From: an uncultured Nitrospina sp.
Lineage (GTDB): Bacteria; Nitrospinota; Nitrospinia; Nitrospinales; VA-1
Assembly (NCBI GenBank): GCA_937891765.1
Contig: CALAGQ010000097.1
Location: forward strand, 1 to 40,471
Direction: 5' to 3'
DNA: 40,471 nt
Positions 7,963-16,368 of this stretch are shown piece after piece. Below the pieces are notes generated by a model. The model did not search any database, was not told the DNA's origin, and saw nothing but the letters and a program-made list of their open reading frames with translations. The translations under genes were made by a program, and so were the position numbers. Within the stretch, counting starts at the first letter, position 1. Each line of letters opens with the position of its first letter.

Positions 7963-8805
7963 ATGTCAAAAAACACGTTACGAGGTATTCTAAAGCCTCT
8001 GGTTGCAAACTTAGTTGTATTACTGTTGATTTCTACACTTTTTCCTTCCAGTTCCCTGGCGGGAGGGGTGGAGCCATTGCCAGGTTTGCAAAAAGCGATT
8101 GAAGATATACGGTCTCTTCATAAGGGTAAAGAGCTATCGTTTTTAGCCGAGAAAGAATATCAGGTCCGAAAATATTATTATCAGATTCAAAGCAAAATGC
8201 AGAGACTGGAAATATTAGAAGAAGTGCAGGGACATTTTGAAAAGGCCGTCACAAAAGCCGAAGAAAAATTCGATTCAGGTGAAGAGGATATCAGTCAATC
8301 GGCCATTACAAAGCTTAAACTGGGCCTCGCCGGGACTTTGAATGATATCATCGAGTTGGATAATGATATAAAGGTAGCGCGATTATCTCTGGCTGTGATG
8401 TTCAAAGAAGGCTATTCTCCTGCTGCGGAGATGTCGGACTCTGAAATAAATCCGATCGACTTTAAGTTTGATAATTATGAGTCTTGGTTTAAGGAGTCGG
8501 GTCTTGCTACCGCTATGAACGAACAGTCTTCTGATAACGAGTTGAGACTCAAAATCGGTTATCTAAGAACTGTGGAGAGCAAGGGGAAACTGAACATTGC
8601 CCGGAAGAATCGCAAAATCACCCGGGCTTTGTTGGTGAGTGAAGTGGCAAACTATGATTTTGGTATTGGAGATCCGGGCGACTTGTTTGAGGCTCTCATC
8701 ATATACACTCGGGTATTGAGCGGGTATTATGATTCGGTTTATAATTTTAATCTTGCTGTCGCGGAATTAGATCGGTTAAAAGTCCCCTGGACAGGGAAAC
8801 CCTAA
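7963..8805 (+). CDS. Exported TolC-like (outer-membrane efflux family) protein, half length
   Basis: 280 residues. A signal peptide is visible at residues 1-33 ('LVANLVVLLLISTLFPSSSLAGG'). The mature part is mainly helical. Residues about 65-140 ('RLEILEEVQGHFEKAVTKAEEKF' and 'SQSAITKLKLGLAGTLNDIIELDNDIKVARLSLA') and the C-terminal 'YYDSVYNFNLAVAELDRL' resemble the coiled helices and the closing helix of TolC/OEP proteins. A full TolC is 420-490 residues with two repeats, so this looks like one repeat or a diverged relative. It is not joined to a transporter or membrane-fusion gene. An export or envelope role is inferred; the family call is from pattern reading only. The gene ends where the dprA pseudogene begins. 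Confidence 0.55.
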   Translation: MSKNTLRGILKPLVANLVVLLLISTLFPSSSLAGGVEPLPGLQKAIEDIRSLHKGKELSFLAEKEYQVRKYYYQIQSKMQRLEILEEVQGHFEKAVTKAEEKFDSGEEDISQSAITKLKLGLAGTLNDIIELDNDIKVARLSLAVMFKEGYSPAAEMSDSEINPIDFKFDNYESWFKESGLATAMNEQSSDNELRLKIGYLRTVESKGKLNIARKNRKITRALLVSEVANYDFGIGDPGDLFEALIIYTRVLSGYYDSVYNFNLAVAELDRLKVPWTGKP

Positions 8806-8807
8806 AG

Positions 8808-9830
8808 TATTGGCTGGCTTTAAATATGGTTGTTGGGGTAGGCCGGACCCTGTTTCACCGTCTCGTTCAGGGGATGGGTTCGCCGCGTGAAGTCTTCCTG
8901 GCACCTAGAAACGAACTGCTGAGAATCCAGGGGATAGGCGATAAAGTAGCGGGAGAAATAAAGAGCTTTGATGTCGATTCTGCCGCAGAGCGCGAGTTGA
9001 GGCTGGCCGAAAAAGATGGCATACAGATTTTAACGCTCGAAAGCCCGGAATACTCACCTCTGCTGAAATCCATTTATGATCCTCCACCAATTTTATATAT
9101 AGAGGGTAAGCCTTTAAACACCATCTCCCTACCCTTGGCGGTGGTGGGAACGCGTACGCGCCTTCTGAATATGGAAAGCTGGTCGCAGAAAGACTTTGTT
9201 TGAAACTGGCTTCTGGAGGATTTAGTATAGTCAGCGGCTTGGCCAGAGGGGTTGATACTTTGGCCCACAAGGCTGCACTTTCTGTCGGAGCGGACACCAT
9301 TGCTGTTTTTGGTTGTGGATTGGGGCATGAGACCGGATCGGAATAATTTCCCGGCAAGGAACCGGATACTAAGTGGTTTGGCTTTGGGAACGGTGGTTGT
9401 CGAGGCGGCTGAAAAAAGCGGAGCCCTGATCACTGCCGACTTTGCATTGGAGCAAGGGAGAGAGGTTTTTGCGGTTCCGGAAAATATCACGTCTCCCAAA
9501 AGCAGGGGAACTAACAACTTGATCAAGGCAGGCGCAAAGTTGGTCGATAGCCCTTAATCCATCCTTGAAGAGTTATTGCCCGCATTGGGTGAAAGCTTGA
9601 GGGCTAAAAAGGAAAACGGTGAGCCTACGGTCAAGCTTGATAATGACCAGGAAGAAAGGGTTTTTTCGTTATTGTCCTTAGAAGGTAGGCATATAGACAA
9701 TTTAATTGAAAACAGCAATTTGTCTCTTGCGCAAGTTTCGGCTACACTGTTGAAATTGGAATTGCGAGGCTTGGTTCGGCAACTGAGTGGGGAAATGTAT
9801 ATTTCTAATTGCGACGATGAACACAACTAG
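8808..9830 (+). pseudogene. dprA: Decayed dprA (DNA-processing protein A)
   Basis: Homology starts at 'YWLALNMVVGVGRTLF' (8808) and runs through the helix-hairpin-helix part in one frame to 'LAVVGTRTRLL'. There the frame changes near 9164-9170 and continues as 'YGKLVAERLCLKLA' and '[19 protein letters not shown]' to '[10 protein letters not shown]' (about 9330). The expected 25-30 residues after GCGL are missing. The original frame then resumes at '[20 protein letters not shown]', followed by '[15 protein letters not shown]' and '[19 protein letters not shown]'. A TAA at 9555-9557 interrupts the join to the C-terminal winged-helix part ('ILEELLPALG' to 'LRGLVRQLSGEMYIS'). Intact DprA (about 360 residues) loads RecA on incoming single-stranded DNA during transformation. 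At least three lesions make a full protein here implausible. It precedes topA by nine bases, the normal dprA-topA arrangement. Confidence 0.9.
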
Positions 9831-9839
9831 TGAGGAAAT

Positions 9840-12101
9840 ATGGGTAAATCGTTATTGATCGTTGAGTCACCTACCAAAGTCAACACGTTGAAGAAAATCG
9901 TTGGCAAGGATTTTATTATTAAAGCCTCGGTGGGACATCTCAAGGATCTTCCCAAGAAAAAGCTTGGTGTTGATGTTGACAATGACTTTGCTCCGGAATA
10001 CATCACTATCCGGGGGAAAGGAAAAATTCTCCAGGAACTCAAAACCGCCGCCAAGAAGTGCGACACAATTTATCTCGCCCCGGACCCGGATCGCGAAGGC
10101 GAGGCGATTGCCCACCATATCGGCAGTGAGGTAGCACGGTTTACCAAGGGTAAAATTTATCGGGTAACCTTTAACGAAATCACTAAAAAAGCGGTTCTGG
10201 CAGCCATTGCAAACCCAACCGAGCTTAATGTTAACCGGGTGAACGCACAGCAGGCTCGTAGAATTCTGGACCGGTTGGTGGGATATAAAATCAGCCCCAT
10301 CTTGTGGAAAAAAGTTCATCGCGGGTTGAGTGCCGGGCGCGTGCAATCTGTTGCTTTGCGGATCGTTTGTGAGAGAGAGCGTGAAATTCTAGCCTTCGAA
10401 CCCCGTGAGTACTGGTCGATCACGTTGGAATTGGAAGGCAGTCAGAAACCCCAGTTTCAGGCAAAACTATTTAAAGTTGACGGCGAAAAAGCCGAAGTCG
10501 CGAATAAAGCCGAAGCGGACAAGGTTCTCAAAGGATTAGAGGGGGCCAAGCCCGTTCTGGAAGACATTGTTAAGAAGGAACGAAAAAGAAATCCAAGTGC
10601 CCCATTCATCACCAGTACACTTCAGCAGGAAGCATCCCGAAAACTTAACTTCTCTCCCAAAAAAACCATGATGCTTGCCCAACGCTTGTATGAGGGAATT
10701 GCCATGGGCAAAAAAGGAACCGTGGGTCTTATCACGTATATGCGTACAGACTCGGTGAAATTGTCGGATCAGGCTCTCGAAGAAGTTCGCGCATTTATTC
10801 CTGAAAAATATGGCAAGGAGTATTTGCCTGCAAAACCCAATCTGTATAAGAGTAAAAAGTCGGCACAAGAGGCGCATGAGGCAATCCGGCCCACCGATGT
10901 TCAATTGGAGCCGAGTGCTATCAAGGACAATCTGGAAAAGGATATGTTTCGGCTTTACCAGTTAATCTGGTCGCGTTTTGTCTCCTGCCAGATGGTTCCT
11001 GCAGTTTTGGACACCACTCAGTTTGATATTCAGGCGGGAAGCTATTTGTTCCGCAGTAATGGCTCGATATTGAAATTTGCAGGCTTCATGAAAGTCTATG
11101 TTGAAAGTGATGATGACAGTAAAGAGGGGGTGAAATCGGAAGGCCGAGACGAGGATCGCCTGCTCCCTGAGTTGGAAAAAGGCGAGACTTTAAAGGTTCA
11201 CGAAGTACTCCCAGAGCAACATTTCACCCAACCTCCTGCCCGTTTTTCAGAAGCGATGCTGGTCAAGGAACTGGAAGACAAAGGTGTCGGGCGACCCAGT
11301 ACTTATGCTTCGATAATCAGTGTGATTAAGGACAGGGACTATATTCAAAATGTAGAGCGGCGCCTGCAACCGGTTGAGCTTGGTTTTATGATCAATGATC
11401 TTTTGGTTGAGAATTTCCCAGATATCATGACTACAGAGTTCACCGCAAAAATGGAGAGTCAGTTAGACGATATTGAAGAAGGGAAGCTTGAGTGGGTCGA
11501 TGCCCTCAAATCTTTTTATATCCCCTTCAAGGCTGACTTGGAAAAAGCTGAAGAAAAGATGAAGGACTTCAAAGCCCAAGTGGAAGAAACGGATGAAGTC
11601 TGTGAAAAGTGTGAGCAACCCATGATTATTAAGTGGGGGCGTTTTGGCAAGTTCATGGCGTGTTCTGGCTATCCGGAGTGCAAAAATACCCGGGATCTGG
11701 GAGAAAAAGGTGAAAAGGGTGAAGCGGCCAAGCCCGATGAGGTCGAAGGAGAGTGCGAGTTGTGCAAGTCGCCGCTGATTGTTAAACGCGGGCGGTTTGG
11801 TAAATTTATTGCTTGTTCCACTTATCCCGACTGCAAATTCACCCGACCGATTGGCCTTGGTATTGCCTGTCCGGAGGAATCCTGTGAGGGAGAAATTGCC
11901 TCGCGTCGGTCTAAAAAGGGAAGAACTTTTTATGGGTGTACGAAATACCCCGACTGCAAATTCACATCATGGGACAAACCCATTGGGGAAGCTTGCCCGG
12001 AATGCAAAAATCCATTTTTGATCGAGAAATGGAAAAAGAATGAAGATCCTTCTGTGCTCTGTCCTAATTGTGGTTTTAAGAAAACCGATGCTGCGGCTTG
12101 A
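9840..12101 (+). CDS. topA: DNA topoisomerase I (type IA, omega protein)
   Basis: 753 residues. The enzyme relaxes negative supercoils by passing a strand through a transient single-strand break. The N-terminal TOPRIM domain shows 'LLIVESPTK' and the acidic 'DPDREGEAIAHH'. 'HRGLSAGRVQSVALRIV' and the active-site 'GLITYMRTDS' (Y300, R302) are present, as is 'GVGRPSTYASI'. Residues about 588-748 hold four zinc-ribbon units of the C-x2-C...C-x5-C kind ('CEKCEQPM', 'CELCKSPL', 'CPEESCEG', 'CPECKNPF'), giving a topoisomerase I tail with four fingers. The start ATG follows TGAGGAAAT closely. It is the middle of a dprA-topA-trmFO cluster, with trmFO six bases downstream. Confidence 0.97.
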   Translation: MGKSLLIVESPTKVNTLKKIVGKDFIIKASVGHLKDLPKKKLGVDVDNDFAPEYITIRGKGKILQELKTAAKKCDTIYLAPDPDREGEAIAHHIGSEVARFTKGKIYRVTFNEITKKAVLAAIANPTELNVNRVNAQQARRILDRLVGYKISPILWKKVHRGLSAGRVQSVALRIVCEREREILAFEPREYWSITLELEGSQKPQFQAKLFKVDGEKAEVANKAEADKVLKGLEGAKPVLEDIVKKERKRNPSAPFITSTLQQEASRKLNFSPKKTMMLAQRLYEGIAMGKKGTVGLITYMRTDSVKLSDQALEEVRAFIPEKYGKEYLPAKPNLYKSKKSAQEAHEAIRPTDVQLEPSAIKDNLEKDMFRLYQLIWSRFVSCQMVPAVLDTTQFDIQAGSYLFRSNGSILKFAGFMKVYVESDDDSKEGVKSEGRDEDRLLPELEKGETLKVHEVLPEQHFTQPPARFSEAMLVKELEDKGVGRPSTYASIISVIKDRDYIQNVERRLQPVELGFMINDLLVENFPDIMTTEFTAKMESQLDDIEEGKLEWVDALKSFYIPFKADLEKAEEKMKDFKAQVEETDEVCEKCEQPMIIKWGRFGKFMACSGYPECKNTRDLGEKGEKGEAAKPDEVEGECELCKSPLIVKRGRFGKFIACSTYPDCKFTRPIGLGIACPEESCEGEIASRRSKKGRTFYGCTKYPDCKFTSWDKPIGEACPECKNPFLIEKWKKNEDPSVLCPNCGFKKTDAAA

Positions 12102-12107
12102 TCGTTT

Positions 12108-13439
12108 GTGAATAATTTTTTAACAATTATTGGTGCAGGGCTCGCGGGGTCTGAGGCGGCCTGGCAGGCGGCAGAACGGGGCGTGCAGGTTGTTTTGTAT
12201 GAAATGCGGCCGGTAGTCCGTAACCCTGTCCATAAAACCGGGAATTGCGCTGAACTGGTTTGCAGTAATTCCCTGGGAAATAATCAGCCTCATTCCGCTC
12301 CATTCATCCTTAAAGAAGAACTTCGCAGTTTTAATTCCATCATTATCGCATCCGGCGATAAGAATTCGGTTCCTGCAGGCTCCGCTCTAGCTGTTGATCG
12401 GGATTTGTTTTCTCAGGAAATTACCGAAAAGTTATCCAATCATCCCAATATTACTTTCAAACGTGAAGAAGTAGTGGAAATCCCTCAGGAGGGACCTGTC
12501 ATTATTGCCACAGGTCCTTTGACCTCACCGCAGCTGTCGGAACAGATTTCAAAATTAATTGGCCAGGAATATTTATATTTCTACGATGCCCTGTCTCCCA
12601 TCGTTAATGCGGACTCGATAGATTATGATAAAGCATTTTTTGCTTCGCGTTACGACAAGGGAGATGCCGACTACCTGAACTGTCCCATGAACGCGGAACA
12701 GTATTACAATTTTGTCCGGGAATTAAAGGCCGGCGAAAAGGTTGAATTCGCCTCCTTTGAAAAGCCGGTATATTTTGAGGGATGTATGCCCATTGAAGTG
12801 CTGGCCGATAGAGGTGAGCGCACTTTGGCCTTTGGTCCGTTAAAGCCTGTTGGTTTGCCCGATCCTAAAACTGGCAAGATAGCGCATGCGGTGGTGCAAT
12901 TACGTCGGGAAAATCGGGATAGTTCTGCCTATAACTTGGTAGGATTCCAAACCAAGCTCACTTACCCGGAACAGAAAAGAATTTTCTCAATGATTCCAGG
13001 TTTGGAAAATGCTGAGTTTTTCCGGTTGGGTGCCATTCATCGCAACACTTTTATCAATTCTCCCAGCCTTTTAAGTAACGAACTGGAATTGAAGGATCGA
13101 CCGGGAAAATATTTTGCCGGTCAGATTACCGGAGTGGAAGGATATGTTGAATCGTCGGCGATGGGACTTTTAGCGAGTTTGAGCGCGGTGGCAAAAATTA
13201 CGGGACAGCCCTATACTCCGCCTCCTGCCGATACCGCACTGGGTGCTTTGATAAATTATCTGACGACATCAAGGAGCAAAGGATTTCAACCCATGAATAT
13301 TAACTTCGGTTTGTTCTGGGTTCAGGAAATGAAGATCCGTGATAAAAAGTTGAGGAATGAGAAGATTGCAATAAACGCAATTGAAAAAATTAAGCAGTGG
13401 AAGGAAGGACTGAAAGGCCCGATCCCCGCGCACTCTTAA
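12108..13439 (+). CDS. trmFO: Folate-dependent tRNA (uracil-5-)-methyltransferase
   Basis: 443 residues. TrmFO uses methylene-tetrahydrofolate and FADH2 to make m5U54 in the T-loop of tRNA. The N-terminal FAD dinucleotide fold reads 'IIGAGLAGSEAAWQAA'. Family motifs follow: 'CAELVCSNSLGNN' with its conserved cysteines, 'VPAGSALAVDRDLF', 'YFEGCMPIEVLADRG', 'LAFGPLKPVGL' and 'AGQITGVEGYVESSAMGLL'. The start is a GTG at 12108, six bases after the topA stop. It is the third member of the dprA-topA-trmFO cluster and converges on the pilB-like gene 20 bases away. Confidence 0.95.
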   Translation: MNNFLTIIGAGLAGSEAAWQAAERGVQVVLYEMRPVVRNPVHKTGNCAELVCSNSLGNNQPHSAPFILKEELRSFNSIIIASGDKNSVPAGSALAVDRDLFSQEITEKLSNHPNITFKREEVVEIPQEGPVIIATGPLTSPQLSEQISKLIGQEYLYFYDALSPIVNADSIDYDKAFFASRYDKGDADYLNCPMNAEQYYNFVRELKAGEKVEFASFEKPVYFEGCMPIEVLADRGERTLAFGPLKPVGLPDPKTGKIAHAVVQLRRENRDSSAYNLVGFQTKLTYPEQKRIFSMIPGLENAEFFRLGAIHRNTFINSPSLLSNELELKDRPGKYFAGQITGVEGYVESSAMGLLASLSAVAKITGQPYTPPPADTALGALINYLTTSRSKGFQPMNINFGLFWVQEMKIRDKKLRNEKIAINAIEKIKQWKEGLKGPIPAHS

Positions 13440-13459
13440 GAAGAACTGTCTAAAATTTT

Positions 13460-16321
13460 CTAGACGATACAAACGGCCATGACCTGTTTCAGGTCGCAAT
13501 CCCCTTTGAATACTTTATAGATTCCGTCCTGCTTGAGGGTCGTCATCCCATCACTCAGAGCCTGCTTCCGCAACTCCTCGACCAGAGCCTTTTGCATGAT
13601 CATTCGTTTCATATCGTCGGTGCCCTCCAGACACTCATGTAGTCCTGTACGACCCGCATAACCGGTATCATTGCAGTTTTCGCATCCCACAGGTTTCTTC
13701 AACATCAGGTCGTCAGAATATTCGATGCCAAGTTTTTCAAAGCCCTCTCCATATTCTTTGACGAGGGAATTGAACTCTGCTTGGTCAGGGTGATAATCTT
13801 CTTTGCACTTCTTACAAAGGGTGCGAACCAGCCTTTGCGCGACAATGAGGAGCAAAGCATCGGAAAAGTTGAGCGGATTCATTCCCATATCGATAAGCCG
13901 GGTAATGGTTTCGGGGGCAGAGTTGGTGTGCAGCGTGCTGAAAACCAAGTGACCGGTGAGTGAGGCTTCCAATCCAATGGAGCAGGTTTCGGCATCGCGC
14001 ATTTCACCAACCATGATGACATCTGGATCGCCACGCAGAAAACATCTCATGGCTCTAGCAAAGTCTAATCCAATTTTATTGAGCATCTGTACTTGGCGGA
14101 GGCCTTTCTGGGTGATTTCCACAGGGTCCTCAGCTGTCCAGATTTTTTTGTCCGGTTTGTTGATATCACCCAGAATGGAATGCAGGGTGGTCGTTTTCCC
14201 TGATCCTGTAGGCCCTACCACGAGAATCAAACCATAAGGTTTGGTTGCGCTGGCCTGCGTCAGTTCCAAATTGTGTTCATTAAAATTCATATTCTTCAGC
14301 GGGATGGGTTTGCTCGCCGCCAGAATACGCAGAACCGCATCTTCGTTCCCTCCAACTGTCGGGCAGGTTGCGACCCGATATTCAATTTCCTTCTTACCGT
14401 ATTTCATTTTTATTTTTCCGTCCTGGGGCAACCGCCTTTCAGCAATATCCAGTTTGGACATGATTTTGATGCGGGAAATCATCGCCTGCTTGTAAATGGA
14501 AGGAATTTCTTCATAAATGGTACAGGTACCGTCCTTTCGATAGCGGACCCTCACAGTATCTTTGCCGATACCCGGTTCAATATGAATATCTGAAACTCCT
14601 TGGTCATAGGCATCAATCAGTACTTTGTTCACCAGTCGTACAATGGTGCTGTCCGTCTCGCTGATGGCATTGGCCCCGTCATTATCATCTTGCTCTGTGT
14701 CTATATCGCCTTGTTCTTCTTTAAGGGCGCTTAACAGGCCGGACATTTCCTCGATTTGAGGCTCCGCTCCGTCGACAGTAGCCAGATCCATCCCAAGAGA
14801 GGAATTTAAAAAATCTACGATATCAATTTTTAATCCGATCTTGTATTTGATCTCCTTCTTGGGGAAAATTTGCCGAATGTTCTGGTTCCGGTCAGGATTA
14901 AGGGGGTCGTTGATCAGTATGGTAACCTTATCGCCCTCTTTTTGAATGGGAATCCAGTAATTCTTAGTCAGGAAATTACGGTTCAATCCCGTCAGTATTT
15001 CTGCTTGCAGGATAACTGTATCGCTGTAGCCGAAATAGGGGAGGCTGTAAAAAGTTTCAAAAGATTTCCCCAAGTCCTTTCTTTGTAATTTAAAATCGAG
15101 TAGCAATACGGTTTCCACGTCAACCTGGTTTTTTCTTGCTTTGGCGGTGGCCTGGGTCAATTCTTCTTCGGTGACAATCCCATTTTGTATTAAAAAGCTG
15201 AACTTGGTTGGCTTGGATGGGATGTATTTGGCCTGATTTTGAAAAGCCAAAGCCAGTGTTTCTGAAATAATAGCGGCGCTCTTTTCATCTTGTGCCGTAA
15301 ATTTCCCCCCATTTAATTTGTTAACCAGCTGTAAGACTCCCATGAGATTTCCATCATGAATCATGGGATGACCCAAAACGGATTTAGTAACGCTTCCAGA
15401 TTTTTTATCCCAAGAACTGTCAAACTTTAGATCGGCATGGTAGTTTTTCAGTTCCTGCTCGTCGTAAACATCGGTAATATTCACGCTTTGTTGATGGCTT
15501 CCAACCCAACCGGCAATACTCACAGGGGAAATGGGAACCCGAATTTCGTTTATCTGCTCGCCAGACTTGATCTTGGAAAAAATTTCATTTTTGTGTGCGT
15601 CAACGGCATAGATGGTGATGGCCTGCGCCTCAAACAGCTTTAAAATGGAGTCCTTTAGCTCAATCAGGATTTCATCTATATTTTTTGCCGAGTGGATGGC
15701 CTGTGAAATGCGATGAAGATTCTCTTCTGGAGGCAGGCTCTCAATTTCAGGAAGAGGCTCCATGTCATATTCTGCTTGCAGTTGGGCAAAAATTTTTCCA
15801 AGGGCAGGAGACATCTCTCGGGCTAGTTTGAAATCAGCATCGCTAAATGCTTCCGCATCTCTTCTTTTGTTGATCACTTCCATCACGCCAATCAATTTTC
15901 TATCGTGCGGAATGGGGATGACCATAATGGCCTGGGTTTTGATGCCCAACGGGGTATCCAGACTAGAGCCCGTTGATAGTTGAGGGTGTATCTGGGTAAG
16001 ACTTTCCTGGGAATAGGCATCAGCCAGGTTTATGGGTTTGCCAACTCCCGCGACATACCCCGCAAGACTGCTCGTCGAAATATCCACCCTTACTTCTGAT
16101 TCCAGACCTTCTATCTTGTTGCGGGAAAAGAGTTGCCGGCTTTGTCTGTCCAGGGCGAAAAGAGTGATGGCTTTACAACGCCAAACTCCCTTCAGTTCAT
16201 CGATCAAGTCTGGGATTAGTGCGGCTATATTCGAGGTTGTTTGAGCCTGGGCCAGGATTGACTTGAGTTTGGCGCCATTTTCTGAGACCGGCTTGGTCAG
16301 TGTTAGTTGGTTGTCATTCAT
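13460..16321 (-). CDS. PilB/GspE-type secretion ATPase with two N-terminal GAF domains (copy 1)
   Basis: 953 residues. Domains in order: GAF about 20-190, GAF about 210-365, an MshEN/T2SSE_N-like domain about 375-515, a short acidic linker ('DTEQDDNDGANAISETDSTI'), then the secretion ATPase about 565-950. ATPase motifs: Walker A 'GPTGSGKTTTLHS' (K709), Asp box 'WTAEDPVE', Walker B 'DPDVIMVGEMRD', His box 'GHLVFSTLHTN', and the zinc motif 'CKKCKEDY...CENCNDTGYAG'. Such hexameric ATPases power type IV pilus extension or type II secretion at the inner membrane. GAF domains bind small molecules such as cyclic nucleotides, so input control is inferred. It lies 47 bases after a close paralogue; no pilin, PilC or PilT gene is nearby. 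The start is ATG. Confidence 0.9.
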   Translation of the reverse strand: MNDNQLTLTKPVSENGAKLKSILAQAQTTSNIAALIPDLIDELKGVWRCKAITLFALDRQSRQLFSRNKIEGLESEVRVDISTSSLAGYVAGVGKPINLADAYSQESLTQIHPQLSTGSSLDTPLGIKTQAIMVIPIPHDRKLIGVMEVINKRRDAEAFSDADFKLAREMSPALGKIFAQLQAEYDMEPLPEIESLPPEENLHRISQAIHSAKNIDEILIELKDSILKLFEAQAITIYAVDAHKNEIFSKIKSGEQINEIRVPISPVSIAGWVGSHQQSVNITDVYDEQELKNYHADLKFDSSWDKKSGSVTKSVLGHPMIHDGNLMGVLQLVNKLNGGKFTAQDEKSAAIISETLALAFQNQAKYIPSKPTKFSFLIQNGIVTEEELTQATAKARKNQVDVETVLLLDFKLQRKDLGKSFETFYSLPYFGYSDTVILQAEILTGLNRNFLTKNYWIPIQKEGDKVTILINDPLNPDRNQNIRQIFPKKEIKYKIGLKIDIVDFLNSSLGMDLATVDGAEPQIEEMSGLLSALKEEQGDIDTEQDDNDGANAISETDSTIVRLVNKVLIDAYDQGVSDIHIEPGIGKDTVRVRYRKDGTCTIYEEIPSIYKQAMISRIKIMSKLDIAERRLPQDGKIKMKYGKKEIEYRVATCPTVGGNEDAVLRILAASKPIPLKNMNFNEHNLELTQASATKPYGLILVVGPTGSGKTTTLHSILGDINKPDKKIWTAEDPVEITQKGLRQVQMLNKIGLDFARAMRCFLRGDPDVIMVGEMRDAETCSIGLEASLTGHLVFSTLHTNSAPETITRLIDMGMNPLNFSDALLLIVAQRLVRTLCKKCKEDYHPDQAEFNSLVKEYGEGFEKLGIEYSDDLMLKKPVGCENCNDTGYAGRTGLHECLEGTDDMKRMIMQKALVEELRKQALSDGMTTLKQDGIYKVFKGDCDLKQVMAVCIV

Positions 16322-16368
16322 GACTTATTGGCCGCAAAAAAGGTTAAAATTATAGTCCTTTACGTAAG

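Noticed and set aside
13448..13465. GTCTA...TAGAC palindrome between trmFO and the PilB-like gene as a bidirectional terminator
   Set aside because: The stem is only five base pairs, has no T-run, and overlaps the end of the PilB-like coding sequence.
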